Source: Hymenobacter artigasi (GTDB lineage Bacteria; Bacteroidota; Bacteroidia; Cytophagales; Hymenobacteraceae). From it: a DNA stretch of 64,000 nt. The notes beneath the pieces were generated by a model. That model did no database searches. It saw only the letters and a list, made by a program, of their open reading frames with translations, and had not been told where the DNA came from. The stretch lies in assembly GCF_012275535.1 (NCBI RefSeq), contig NZ_JAAVTK010000006.1:186001-250000 (forward strand). The letters are read 5' to 3'. The position numbers were made by a program, and so were the translations under genes. Positions 51,738-60,461 of the stretch are shown in pieces (position 1 is the stretch's first letter; each line of letters opens with the position of its first letter).

Positions 51738-53045
51738 ATGTCCACCCTTCACGACCACGCCCACATCGGCGGCCAGCAGCTGCGCCCCGAAAGCCTCATG
51801 ATGAGCTACGGCTACACCCCCGCCTGGAGCGAGGGAGCCATCAAGCCGCCCATTTTTCAGACCTCCACCTTCGTTTTCAAGAATGCCGAGGAAGGCAAAG
51901 CCTTCTTCGAGTTGGCCTACGGCCTGCGCCAGCAGGGCCCCGACGAGGAAATGGGCCTCATCTACTCCCGCCTCAACAATCCCAGCCTGGAGATTCTGGA
52001 GCATCGCCTCTGCCTCTGGGACGGGGCCGAGGAAGCCGCCAGCTTCGCCAGCGGCATGGCCGCCATCAGCACCACGCTGCTGGCCCTGCTGCAGCCCGGC
52101 GATGTGGTGCTGCATTCCGAGCCCGTGTACGGCGGCTCCGATTTCTTCCTGAAAAACGTGCTGCGCAAGTTTGGCATTGAGGCCGTGGGCTTCCGCCCCA
52201 CCGATACGCCCGCGCAAATGGCCGCCCGCGCCGCCGCCATCGCGCCCGGCCGCCTGGCCATGATATTCGTGGAAACGCCCGCCAACCCCACCAACCACCT
52301 CGTCGACCTCGAAGCCTGCGCCGCCCTGGCCCGCCAGTATTCCACCGACGAAAAACCCGTGCGCCTCGTGGTCGACAACACCTTTCTGGGCCCGGTTTTC
52401 CAGCATCCACTAAAGCACGGGGCCGATGTGGTGCTGTACTCCGCCACCAAGTTTCTGGGCGGGCACTCCGACCTCATTGCCGGCGCGGCCCTGGCCAGCA
52501 AGCCCCTCATGAAGGAAATCAAGGCCATGCGCACCTTCATGGGCACCATGTGCGACCCCAACACCGGCTGGATGCTCATGCGCTCGCTCGAAACCCTGAA
52601 GCTGCGCATGGAGCGCGCCGCTCAGTCAGCCCAGCTCATTGCCAACTGGCTCCGCACCCACCCGCTGGTGGAACGCACCTACTACCTCACCCACCTCGAG
52701 CACTGCCCCGCCCAGCAGGACATCTACCAGCGCCACTGCCTCTCGCCCGGCTCCATGATTTCCTTCGACATAAAGGGCGGCGAGGCCGAAGCCTTCCGCT
52801 TCCTCAATGCCCTCAAACTCATCAAGCTGGCCGTGAGCCTGGGCGGCACCGAAAGCCTCGCCGAGCACCCCGGCACCATGACGCACTCCGACATCACCCT
52901 CGAGGAGCAGCGCGAAATGGGCATCACCCCCCAGATGATTCGCCTGAGCATCGGCGTAGAAGACCCGCAAGACCTGATGCTCGATTTGAGCCAGGCCTTC
53001 GAGGCCGTGGGAATGGTAAAGGAGCGGGAACTGGAGATGGCATAG
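51738..53045 (+). CDS. Cys/Met metabolism PLP-dependent enzyme (cystathionine gamma-synthase family)
   Basis: 435 residues. The family pattern is complete: IKPPIFQTSTFVF, YSRLNNPSLEILEHRLCLWD, SFASGMAAISTTLLAL, VVDNTFLGPVFQHPLKHGAD and the PLP lysine in SATKFLGGHSD (~235), with SLGGTESLAEHP near the end. Whether it is a cystathionine gamma-synthase, methionine gamma-lyase or related enzyme cannot be fixed from motifs. It is ~40 residues longer than MetB, mainly at the N-terminus and around FFELAYGLRQQGPDEE. Confidence 0.9.
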   Translation: MSTLHDHAHIGGQQLRPESLMMSYGYTPAWSEGAIKPPIFQTSTFVFKNAEEGKAFFELAYGLRQQGPDEEMGLIYSRLNNPSLEILEHRLCLWDGAEEAASFASGMAAISTTLLALLQPGDVVLHSEPVYGGSDFFLKNVLRKFGIEAVGFRPTDTPAQMAARAAAIAPGRLAMIFVETPANPTNHLVDLEACAALARQYSTDEKPVRLVVDNTFLGPVFQHPLKHGADVVLYSATKFLGGHSDLIAGAALASKPLMKEIKAMRTFMGTMCDPNTGWMLMRSLETLKLRMERAAQSAQLIANWLRTHPLVERTYYLTHLEHCPAQQDIYQRHCLSPGSMISFDIKGGEAEAFRFLNALKLIKLAVSLGGTESLAEHPGTMTHSDITLEEQREMGITPQMIRLSIGVEDPQDLMLDLSQAFEAVGMVKERELEMA

Positions 53046-53056
53046 CCATGATGCCG

Positions 53057-53232
53057 CTGGCGCGAGTTTAGCGCAGCGTAACTCGTGCCTTGCCATGACG
53101 GGGAGGCTGCGCCTCCCCTGCCGCGCCAGCGGCAATGCGGCGCGGCTCAACCAAAGCGGTAGGATGTTCTATGCGAGGCGCAGCCTCGCCCAGATTATCG
53201 GCACGAGTTACGCTCCGCTAAACTCGCGCCAG
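53057..53232. repeat. Inverted repeat with CTGGCGCGAGTTTAGCG arms
   Basis: Left arm 53057-53089 (CTGGCGCGAGTTTAGCGCAG...) and right arm 53200-53232 are near-perfect inverted copies around further inner GGCTGCGCC/GGCGCAGCC pairing. It fills most of the gap downstream of the PLP enzyme. Confidence 0.85.
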
Positions 53233-53258
53233 TGAAGGCCCAGCAAATACTACAAATG

Positions 53259-53297
53259 AATAGCCCGGCCGCATTGCTGCAGCCGGGCTATTTGCTT
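53259..53297. terminator. Terminator between the PLP enzyme and OmpA genes
   Basis: AATAGCCCGGC (53259-53269) pairs with GCCGGGCTATT (53282-53292); T-rich on the plus side. Serves the converging genes. Confidence 0.75.
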
Positions 53298-53313
53298 TTC
53301 AATGTCCTTAAAA

Positions 53314-53916
53314 CTACCGGACCCTAACGGCAATCTCAACCCGCCGGTTGGCCTTTCGGCCGGCGGCAGTTTCATTGGTCGCCACGGGCTTCTGCTCGCC
53401 GAAGCTTTCGGTGCTCACTTTATCGTTGGGCAATTTGCCGGATTCAACCAGGTATTTTTTTACGGCATCGGCCCGGTCGTGCCCCAGCTGCAGGTTGTAG
53501 CTGGCATCGCCGCGCGAATCGGCGAAGCCCATTACCCGCACGTTCTTATTGGCAAAGCGCTGGCCGATGGAAGCAACGATTTCGTCCAGTGTGGCCGCCG
53601 CCGTTGGTTTCAGCATGGACTTATCGGTGTCAAACAGCACCGTTTCATCTACCGAGTACACCTCAAAATCCGCATCGCCAGTCACTGTCACCGACTTTTG
53701 CTTGATTTCAGGAAGGGTCTGAGTCGATAAAACGTTCTTGCTCCTATCGAAAGAACGTTCGAGCGCCTCGGCAGCCGACTGGTTGTTGCGGTATACTACC
53801 GCCGTGTCGGCCGTTGCCTCGTGGGGCTGGTCCAGCGTAGAGGGCTTGCTCAAATTGTCGCAGCCCACCAGGGCAACGGTGGCCGTCGCCAGCAGGGAGA
53901 GGAAAGTGGTTTTCAT
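53314..53916 (-). CDS. OmpA-family lipoprotein (Pal-like)
   Basis: 200 residues. Lipobox LLATATVALVGC (Cys19). The C-terminal OmpA domain (about 90-200) contains TVLFDTDKSMLKPTAAATLD, VRVMGFADSRGDASYN and the C-terminal AAGRKANRRVEIAV with the Arg/Asp pair that binds peptidoglycan diaminopimelate. It ties the outer membrane to the cell wall. The linker between is short and has no TPR or beta-barrel. Confidence 0.93.
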   Translation of the reverse strand: MKTTFLSLLATATVALVGCDNLSKPSTLDQPHEATADTAVVYRNNQSAAEALERSFDRSKNVLSTQTLPEIKQKSVTVTGDADFEVYSVDETVLFDTDKSMLKPTAAATLDEIVASIGQRFANKNVRVMGFADSRGDASYNLQLGHDRADAVKKYLVESGKLPNDKVSTESFGEQKPVATNETAAGRKANRRVEIAVRVR

Positions 53917-53995
53917 AGCCAGAGAGGTTGAGGTTAACTCTGGCTTACGAGTAGCAAGCCGTTAACGTTGGCCGCCGCCCAACCAATGCAAACCC

Positions 53996-54036
53996 AAAAG
54001 AGCCTGCCGCTGAGAAGCGGCAGGCTCTTTTTACAC
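53996..54036 (-). terminator. Terminator of the deoxyhypusine-synthase-like gene
   Basis: AAAAGAGCCTGCCGCT (53996-54011) pairs with AGCGGCAGGCTCTTTT (54016-54031), loop GAGA. Confidence 0.85.
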
Positions 54037-54051
54037 GAAGTCAAGCAGCAA

Positions 54052-55023
54052 TTACTGCCCCAGCACGATGGCAAACACCAGCGGCGCGACAATGGTAGCG
54101 TCGCTTTCGATGATGAATTTGGGCGTGTCCTGGCCCAGCTTGCCCCAGGTAATTTTCTCGTTGGGCACGGCGCCGGAGTAGCTGCCGTAGCTGGTGGTGG
54201 AGTCCGAAATCTGGCAGAAATAGCCCCACAGCGGCACGCTGGTGCGGCCCAGGTCCTGGTGCAACATGGGCACCACGCAGATGGGGAAGTCGCCGGCAAT
54301 GCCGCCGCCAATCTGGAAGAAGCCTACTTTGCTCTCGTTGGTGGCTTGTTGGGTGTACCAGTCGGCCAGGTAAATCATGTACTGAATGCCCGTGCGCATG
54401 GTGTGCACGTTCTTGATATCGCCGGTGATGACGTGGCCGGCGTAGATGTTGCCGAGCGTGCTGTCTTCCCAGCCGGGGCAGATGATTGGCAGGTTTTTCT
54501 CGGCCGCGGCCAGCATCCAGCTGTCTTTGGGGTCAATCTGGTAGTACTGCTCCAGCTCGCCGCTCAGCAGAATCTGGTAGAAAAACTCGTGGGGGAAATA
54601 GGCTTTACCTTCACTGTCGGCCTTCTCCCAGAACTTGAGCACCACGTGCTCGAGGCGGCGCATGGCCTCTTCCTCGGGAATGCAGGTATCGGTCACGCGG
54701 TTCATGTGGCGCTCCAGCAGGGCCTGCTCGTCGGCGGGCGTGAGGTCGCGGTAGTTGGGCACGCGCTCGTAGAAATCGTGGGCCACCAGGTTGAAGATAT
54801 CCTCCTCCAGGTTAGCACCGGTGCAGCTGATAATCTGCACTTTGTCCTGGCGAATCAGCTCAGCCAGCTGAATACCCATTTCGGCGGTGCTCATGGCCCC
54901 GGCTAGGGTAATCATCATTTTGCCGCCTTCGGCGAGGTGCTTGTTGTAGCCATCGGCCGCGTCGATGAGGGCAGCGGCGTTGAAGTGGCGGTAATGGTGA
55001 CGGAGGAAATTGGAAACTTGCAT
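54052..55023 (-). CDS. Deoxyhypusine synthase family protein
   Basis: 323 residues. SCTGANLEEDIFNLVAHDFY, CPGWEDSTLGN and the C-terminal GAVPNEKITWGKL, where the lysine of EKITWGK corresponds to the spermidine-aminobutyl carrier of deoxyhypusine synthases. Bacteria lack eIF5A, and characterised bacterial homologues can make homospermidine or have unknown roles (family knowledge). A role in polyamine metabolism is therefore plausible. A family A palindrome lies directly upstream (55062-55162), where its promoter would be expected. Confidence 0.88.
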   Translation of the reverse strand: MQVSNFLRHHYRHFNAAALIDAADGYNKHLAEGGKMMITLAGAMSTAEMGIQLAELIRQDKVQIISCTGANLEEDIFNLVAHDFYERVPNYRDLTPADEQALLERHMNRVTDTCIPEEEAMRRLEHVVLKFWEKADSEGKAYFPHEFFYQILLSGELEQYYQIDPKDSWMLAAAEKNLPIICPGWEDSTLGNIYAGHVITGDIKNVHTMRTGIQYMIYLADWYTQQATNESKVGFFQIGGGIAGDFPICVVPMLHQDLGRTSVPLWGYFCQISDSTTSYGSYSGAVPNEKITWGKLGQDTPKFIIESDATIVAPLVFAIVLGQ

Positions 55024-55061
55024 TTGGGGGAATTGGGAGTGTTTAATGTCTGTACAATTTG

Positions 55062-55162
55062 AACGTCATGCCGAGCGTAGCCGAGGCATCTCGCGTGCAT
55101 TGGTAATCAATACCGTTGCAACGAAGCGAGCGAGATGCCTCGGCTACGCTCGGCATGACGTT
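55062..55162. repeat. Family A palindromic repeat between hslV and the DHS-like gene
   Basis: 101 bp: AACGTCATGCCGAGCGTAGC... and its inverted copy ...GCTCGGCATGACGTT. Same length and ends as the copy inside cusA. Confidence 0.9.
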
Positions 55163-55180
55163 CTGGTTATTCACTACTGC

Positions 55181-55723
55181 CTACGACGGCGACTCAATCA
55201 TCAGATTATGATTGGTATAGATGCAGATATCAGCCGCGATGTGCAGGCCTTCCTCCACCATCTGGCGGGCCGTCAAATGCGGCGCGTGCTTCTTGAGAGC
55301 CAGCGCGGCGGCTTGGGCGTACATCGCGCCGGAGCCGATGGCAGCCACGTCGGAGTCCGGTTCCAGTACGTCGCCGGTGCCGCTTAGGATGAGTAATTCG
55401 TCCTTATCGGCCACCACCATCATGGCTTCGAGCTTGCGCAGATACTGGTCCTTACGCCAGTCTTTGGCCAGCTCGATGGCGGCGCGCTTGAGGTTGCCGC
55501 TGTAGCTGGTGAGCTTCTCCTCGAAGCGGTCGAGCAACATGAAGGCATCGGCCGTGGAACCGGCGAAACCGGTCACGACTTTGCCATCGAGCAGCTTACG
55601 GATTTTGCGGACGTTATTCTTGGCCACGTGCTTGTCCATGGTGGCCTGCCCGTCGGCCCCAACGGCGATTTCGCCGTTGTGCCGGATGCCGAGCACGGTA
55701 GTAGAGCGGATTTTTGCTTGCAT
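55181..55723 (-). CDS. hslV: ATP-dependent protease peptidase subunit HslV
   Basis: 180 residues from ATG 55723. The N-terminal STTVLGIRHNGEIAVGADGQ gives the catalytic Thr after a 7-residue propeptide (MQAKIRS), as is usual in Bacteroidota HslV. LLDGKVVTGFAGSTADAFML and DICIYTNHNLMIE are diagnostic. It forms the proteasome-like peptidase of the HslUV complex in the cytoplasm; hslU is not in the window. A TATTTTTG box ends 7 nt before the ATG, suggesting a leaderless or very short 5' end. Confidence 0.95.
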   Translation of the reverse strand: MQAKIRSTTVLGIRHNGEIAVGADGQATMDKHVAKNNVRKIRKLLDGKVVTGFAGSTADAFMLLDRFEEKLTSYSGNLKRAAIELAKDWRKDQYLRKLEAMMVVADKDELLILSGTGDVLEPDSDVAAIGSGAMYAQAAALALKKHAPHLTARQMVEEGLHIAADICIYTNHNLMIESPS

Positions 55724-55730
55724 AAGGGCG

Positions 55731-55738
55731 CAAAAATA
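55731..55738 (-). promoter_or_regulatory. -7 promoter box of hslV
   Basis: Minus-strand TATTTTTG, a perfect TAnnTTTG box, 7 nt upstream of the start codon. Confidence 0.6.
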
Positions 55739-55765
55739 CAACGGCTGGGGCCAGCGGCATGCAAT

Positions 55766-55843
55766 TGTGCGGTAAGCTTTAGCTTGCCGTTTTGCGTAAA
55801 GCCCTGGGCCTCCACAAAACGGCAAGCTAAAGCTTACCGCACA
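55766..55843. repeat. Perfect 29-bp inverted repeat between the TonB receptor and hslV
   Basis: Arms 55766-55794 (TGTGCGGTAAGCTTTAGCTT...) and 55815-55843 are exact inverted copies with a 20-base loop. Ends 4 bases before the receptor stop. Confidence 0.9.
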
Positions 55844-55847
55844 AAAC

Positions 55848-58442
55848 CTACTTGCTCACCCGGAACTGCAGCTTGGCGAACAGGAAGCGGCCGTTGCTGC
55901 CCATTTGCACGGCATCCCAGGCACCGCCGTTCTCGGTGGCTTGCGGGTTGAAGAAGTTGGGGTACACGTTGAACAGGTTCGACGAGCCCACCGAGAGGCG
56001 CAGCTGGTTGGTGAGGGCGTACGACAGGGCCACGTCGGTGGTGAGGCGGTCGCGGTAGGGGTTCGGGTCGCCGTTGTAGTCGTACAGCAGCACGTGGCCG
56101 AACTGCACCAGCCGCACCAGCGCGCCAAAGCGGCCCACGTTGTAATCGAAGGTCAGGTTGATTTTATACGGCGGGGCCGAGGCTTTCACGAAGGCTTGCT
56201 CACGCTGGCCGAAGAAAGTTTCTTCCTTACCAGCCAGCAACGGCGTGGTTTTGGCCTGGCCCACGATGAGCAGGCGGTTGGCGTTGGCGGCCAGCGTGGT
56301 GGTGAGGCGGCCTTCCCCCACCCCGATGGTGTTGGCCAGCACCACATCGAGGCCCCAGGTATCGGTCGAGACGGCGTTGGCGAAGAACTGGGCCTGGCCC
56401 ACGTTCAGGCCTTGCAGAATGGTCCCGATTTGCGGGTCGTCGTCGGCAAAAGTGCCGGTGAGCACGATGCGGTCTTTGATGTGGATGTAATAGCCGTCCA
56501 CGGTAAAGCTCAGCACCGAGCCGGCGCGGCCCGTGAAGCCCACGCTGGCCGACTGCGACCGCTCCTGCGTGAGCGCCGGAATGCCCAGCGCCTTCGACAC
56601 CGGCCCATTGTTCCGGTCGAGCAGAATGTCGACCGGCTTGCCACCCACCACGTTGGTAAACACCGTGTTGAAATTAATCTGCGCCAGCGAAGGGGCCCGG
56701 AAGCCCGAGCTCAAAGTGCCGCGCAGCGAGAAGCTCTCGCTGAACTTGTAGCGCGTGGCCAGCTTGCCCGTGAAGCTGCTCCCGAAGTCGGAGTAGTTCT
56801 CGAAACGGCCCGCCGCCGCCACGAGGAAGGCCTTGGTCACGTCCAGCTCAGCATCGGCGTACACGCCCACGTTGTTGCGGCTGGCCTTCAGCTCGTTGCG
56901 GGGCTGGAAGCCGGGAAAGCCTTGTGAGCCGCCCGGCCGGTCGTTTAGCGCGCCAGGGTATTTGCGGTACGAGCCTTCCTCGCCGGCAAACAGCGCGTAC
57001 CACTCGCGGCGGTATTCACTGCCGATGGCTACGTTCAGGCCCTGGAGCACCGTTTTGTAGTTGCGGCTCAGGTTCAGGTTCACCACGTTCTGCTGCAGCT
57101 GGAAGCCGCCGGCATCAAATGTGGTGGGCGAGGCTGCGCCCAGCGTGGCGTTCAGTGTGTTCGTCAGGCCGTAGTGGAAGCGGTTCGAGCCGAAGCCCTC
57201 GCTCAAATCCACGTCGAAGCCGCCGAAAGTACCGCGCAGGCCCACTGCGCCGTGTGCATCAGTGAGGTTGCTGGTGATGATGGGGTCGAAGCCGTTGGGA
57301 TAGAGCGTCGCGTTGCTGCGAGGGTTCGGGATGGCGTTGCCGTTATCGTCCGTCACCGTCGGGAAACGGGTGTAGGCGTAGGCCTCTCCCTTGCGGAAAT
57401 TCACCCCGCCAAAGGCATACGCGTAGATATTCTCATTGATGGGCAGCTTGCTGTTGAGGTAAACCGACGTGTTGTTGGCTTTCGGGTCGCCGTACTGGCG
57501 GCGCTGAATGCCGTCGGGGGCGGGCACGTTGGCGCGCTGGGTGTGCTGGCGCTGGTTGTAGTCCACGGTCGCATTCACGAAGCCGCCCTTGCCCACGCCC
57601 ACCCCGTAGTTGAGGTTGGCGTTGAAATTGCCCCCGTCGAAGGTCTTGTCGTCGAAGCGGTATTTGGCGGTGTAAGCGCCGTAGTTGGCGTTGGCCGTCA
57701 ACTCGTTCACGCTGGTTTTCAGCACGATGTTAATGACGCCTGCGATGGCATCGGAGCCGTACTGGGCCGAGGCCCCGTCGCGCAGAATCTCAATCCGCTC
57801 GATGCTGGCGGCCGGAATCGTGTTCAGGTCGGTGCCGGTGTTGCCCCGGCCCCGGCTGCCAAACAGGTTCACCAGCGCCGACTGATGCCAGCGCTTGCCG
57901 TTCACCAGCACCAGGGTCTGGTCGGGGCCGAGGCCGCGCAGGCTGGCGGGGTCTACGTGGTCGGCCCCGTCGGCCCCGGTCTGGCGGTTCGAGTTGAAGG
58001 AGGGCGCTACGAACTGCAGCAGCTGGTTCACATCGAGCTGGCCGGTTTTGGCCGTCACCTCGCGCACATCAATGATGTCGACCGGCGAGGGCGAGTCCGT
58101 CACGGAGCGGTTCTGGCTGCGCGAGCCCACCACCTGCACCGCGTCGAGGCTGGTGCTGTTCTCGGCCAGCGTCACGCTCAGGCCGCTGGTGCCAGCCACC
58201 TCCTGGTTGGTGTAGCCCAGCGAGCTGATAACCAGCCTCGGGGCGGCCGTGCGGGCCCGCAGCGTGAAGCGGCCGTTGGGATCGGTGGAAGTGCCGTTGT
58301 TGGTGCCCTTCTCCACAACAGAGGCCCCGATAACCGGCTGCCCGGCAGCATCCTTGACCTGACCAGTGAGAGTGGTAGCCGCCTGGCCCCAGGCGGCAGT
58401 GCTGGCCAGGCAAATGATTGGGAGTAAATGGGTTGGTTTCAT
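55848..58442 (-). CDS. TonB-dependent outer membrane receptor with N-terminal carboxypeptidase-like domain
   Basis: 864 residues. Signal peptide, then a CarboxypepD_reg-like domain (LTGQVKDAAGQPVIGASVVE... about 25-100), plug domain with VDPASLRGLGPDQTLVLVNG and RIEILRDGASAQYGSDAIAG (~215), and a 22-strand-type barrel ending in a terminal LFAKLQFRVSK. The domain order is standard for Bacteroidota receptors, and no SusD partner gene is adjacent, so it is probably not a SusCD glycan importer; iron chelate or vitamin uptake is possible. Substrate unknown. Confidence 0.93.
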   Translation of the reverse strand: MKPTHLLPIICLASTAAWGQAATTLTGQVKDAAGQPVIGASVVEKGTNNGTSTDPNGRFTLRARTAAPRLVISSLGYTNQEVAGTSGLSVTLAENSTSLDAVQVVGSRSQNRSVTDSPSPVDIIDVREVTAKTGQLDVNQLLQFVAPSFNSNRQTGADGADHVDPASLRGLGPDQTLVLVNGKRWHQSALVNLFGSRGRGNTGTDLNTIPAASIERIEILRDGASAQYGSDAIAGVINIVLKTSVNELTANANYGAYTAKYRFDDKTFDGGNFNANLNYGVGVGKGGFVNATVDYNQRQHTQRANVPAPDGIQRRQYGDPKANNTSVYLNSKLPINENIYAYAFGGVNFRKGEAYAYTRFPTVTDDNGNAIPNPRSNATLYPNGFDPIITSNLTDAHGAVGLRGTFGGFDVDLSEGFGSNRFHYGLTNTLNATLGAASPTTFDAGGFQLQQNVVNLNLSRNYKTVLQGLNVAIGSEYRREWYALFAGEEGSYRKYPGALNDRPGGSQGFPGFQPRNELKASRNNVGVYADAELDVTKAFLVAAAGRFENYSDFGSSFTGKLATRYKFSESFSLRGTLSSGFRAPSLAQINFNTVFTNVVGGKPVDILLDRNNGPVSKALGIPALTQERSQSASVGFTGRAGSVLSFTVDGYYIHIKDRIVLTGTFADDDPQIGTILQGLNVGQAQFFANAVSTDTWGLDVVLANTIGVGEGRLTTTLAANANRLLIVGQAKTTPLLAGKEETFFGQREQAFVKASAPPYKINLTFDYNVGRFGALVRLVQFGHVLLYDYNGDPNPYRDRLTTDVALSYALTNQLRLSVGSSNLFNVYPNFFNPQATENGGAWDAVQMGSNGRFLFAKLQFRVSK

Positions 58443-58543
58443 ACAAAATTCGGTAGGTGAGGAAAGTGACGCAGGCTTTTTTTAGTGAATACGATACTTT
58501 GAAAAACCGTATTATGCTACCTGCAAGCTAGTGCATGGCGCAT

Positions 58544-58576
58544 AAAAAAAACCAGCCCTACCGGGCTGGTTTTTTA
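58544..58576 (-). terminator. Terminator of the pyruvate dehydrogenase E2 gene
   Basis: ACCAGCCC (58551-58558) pairs with GGGCTGGT (58563-58570), flanked by A and T runs on both sides; stops transcription of the minus-strand E2 gene. Confidence 0.85.
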
Positions 58577-58595
58577 GTTTAAGTTTTTAGACGCC

Positions 58596-60329
58596 TCAAA
58601 TCATCAGACGCATGGGGTCTTCGAGCAGGCTTTTCAGCGTTTGCAGGAAGGCCGCGCCGGTAGCGCCGTCCACCACGCGGTGGTCGCAGCTCAGCGTCAC
58701 CTTCATGATGTTGCCGATGGCCAGCGCGCCGTCTTTCACAATGGCGGTCTGCTTGATGCCGCCCACGGCCAGAATGCAGGCATCGGGCGGGTTGATGATG
58801 GCCGTGAATTCATCGATGCCGAACATGCCCAGGTTCGAGATGGTGAAGGTGCTGCCCTCCCACTCGGCGGGCTGCAGCTTCTTGCTCTTGGCTTTGCCGG
58901 CCAACTCCTTCACCTCGGTGGCGATGGTGGCGAGGCCTTTCTGGTCGGCATTGCGCACCACGGGCACCAGCAGGCCTTCATCTACGGCCACGGCCACGCC
59001 GATGTTGATGACTTTATTCTGCCGGATGCGGTCGCCAAGCCACGAGGAATTCACGGCCGGGTGCGAGCGCAGGGCAATGGCCGCCGACTTCAGCACCAGG
59101 TCATTAAAGCTCAGCTTCACCGGCGACAGCTCGTTGAGCTTCACGCGAACCTCCATGGCCTTGTCCATGTTGATTTCCATCGTGAGATAGAAATGTGGGG
59201 CCGTGAACAGGCTTTCCGACAAGCGCTTGGCGATTACCTTGCGCATCTGCGACACGGGCGTGTCGGTGTAGGTATCTGGTGCCTGGTTGTTGGTGCCTGG
59301 TGCCTGGGCAGCCGGGGCGGCCTGTGGCGCGGGAGTGGCAACTGGCGCAGCAGCAGCCGGAGCAGCTTGCGGTGTAGGAGCGGCAGCCGCCCCGGAAGGC
59401 TGGAAGTTCTCCACGTCGCGCTGCACAATGCGGCCGTTATCGCCGCTGCCTACTACCTGCGAGAGGTTGATACCTTTTTCTTTGGCAATGCTTTTGGCCA
59501 GCGGCGAGGCCAGGATGCGGCCATTTGGCGTTGCTGCTTGCTCGTTGCTCGCTGCTGGTTGAGCGGCGGCAGGTGCCGCAGCCGGAGCTTCGGCGGCCGG
59601 AGCAGCCTGGGTCGGTGCCGGGGCGGAACCGCCACCGCCGAGCAGCGCCTGAATATCAGCCCCTTCTTCGCCGATGATGGCCAAAATGCCGTCAACAGCT
59701 ACGGCTTCGCCGGCTTTGGGGCCGGTGTAGAGCAGGGTGCCGTCTTCGTAGTTTTCCAGCTCCATGGTGGCTTTGTCGGTTTCGACTTCGGCCAGGATGT
59801 CTCCCGATTTTACTTTGTCGCCCACGTTTTTCAACCAGGCCGCGATGGTGCCTTCGGTCATCGTGTCGCTCATCTTGGGCATGCGGACCACAGTGGCTTT
59901 CTTGCCATTGGCGGGCGCGGCCGGAGCGGCCGCAGCAGGTGCCGGGGCGGGCGCAGCAGCGGGTGCCGGAGCAGCCGCCGGGGCCGGTGCTGCTTCCGGA
60001 GCCTTGGGGGCTTCCGGGGCGGGGGCGGGAGCTTCGACAGCCGGAGCAGCGCCGCCGCTCTGGCCGTTCAGCAGGCCCGAAATGTCTTCGCCTTCCTTGC
60101 CCACGATGGCCAGAATGCCATCAACCGGTACGGAATCCTTCTCTTTCGGCCCGATGTAGAGCAGGGTACCGTCTTCATAATTTTCCAGCTCCATGGTGGC
60201 TTTGTCGGTTTCGACTTCGGCCAGGATGTCCCCGGATTTAACTTTATCGCCCACTTTTTTGAGCCAGGCCGCGATGGTCCCTTCGGTCATCGTGTCGCTC
60301 ATTTTGGGCATTTTTATGATTTCGGCCAT
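58596..60329 (-). CDS. Pyruvate dehydrogenase complex dihydrolipoamide acetyltransferase (E2)
   Basis: 577 residues from ATG 60329. Two lipoyl domains (about 1-75 and 152-227), each with the lipoylated lysine in VETDKATMELENY and nearly identical sequences, separated by Ala/Pro-rich linkers. An E3-binding domain follows (ASPLAKSIAKEKGINLSQVV, ~278) and then the catalytic acyltransferase domain with the active-site CDHRVVDGATGA (~550). It transfers acetyl groups from E1 to CoA in the multi-enzyme complex. E1 and E3 genes are not in the window. A promoter with TTG-N20-TAATTTTG lies upstream at 60360. Confidence 0.94.
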   Translation of the reverse strand: MAEIIKMPKMSDTMTEGTIAAWLKKVGDKVKSGDILAEVETDKATMELENYEDGTLLYIGPKEKDSVPVDGILAIVGKEGEDISGLLNGQSGGAAPAVEAPAPAPEAPKAPEAAPAPAAAPAPAAAPAPAPAAAAPAAPANGKKATVVRMPKMSDTMTEGTIAAWLKNVGDKVKSGDILAEVETDKATMELENYEDGTLLYTGPKAGEAVAVDGILAIIGEEGADIQALLGGGGSAPAPTQAAPAAEAPAAAPAAAQPAASNEQAATPNGRILASPLAKSIAKEKGINLSQVVGSGDNGRIVQRDVENFQPSGAAAAPTPQAAPAAAAPVATPAPQAAPAAQAPGTNNQAPDTYTDTPVSQMRKVIAKRLSESLFTAPHFYLTMEINMDKAMEVRVKLNELSPVKLSFNDLVLKSAAIALRSHPAVNSSWLGDRIRQNKVINIGVAVAVDEGLLVPVVRNADQKGLATIATEVKELAGKAKSKKLQPAEWEGSTFTISNLGMFGIDEFTAIINPPDACILAVGGIKQTAIVKDGALAIGNIMKVTLSCDHRVVDGATGAAFLQTLKSLLEDPMRLMI

Positions 60330-60359
60330 CGGATATAAAAGCGCTAGAGTTGAGAAGGC

Positions 60360-60390
60360 CAAAATTAGCCGGAAAAGTTGGCGGGGGCAA
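60360..60390 (-). promoter_or_regulatory. Promoter of the E2 gene
   Basis: Minus-strand TTG (60390-60388), a 20-nt spacer and TAATTTTG (60367-60360) fit the Bacteroidota consensus; ~30-nt leader. Confidence 0.65.
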
Positions 60391-60461
60391 CGTTATTATC
60401 GGGAGAATATAAGGACTTGCCCACAATAAGGCGGCAAGTCATTTTGACAAGGCCAAAACAA

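Noticed and set aside
57174..58427. 417-codon plus-strand open frame opposite the TonB receptor
   Set aside because: Antisense shadow of a clear TonB receptor in high-GC DNA; its composition (His/Val/Gly/Arg-rich) has no domain character.
58641..60338. 565-codon plus-strand open frame opposite E2
   Set aside because: Antisense shadow of the repetitive Ala/Pro-rich E2 gene; the minus frame holds all known motifs.
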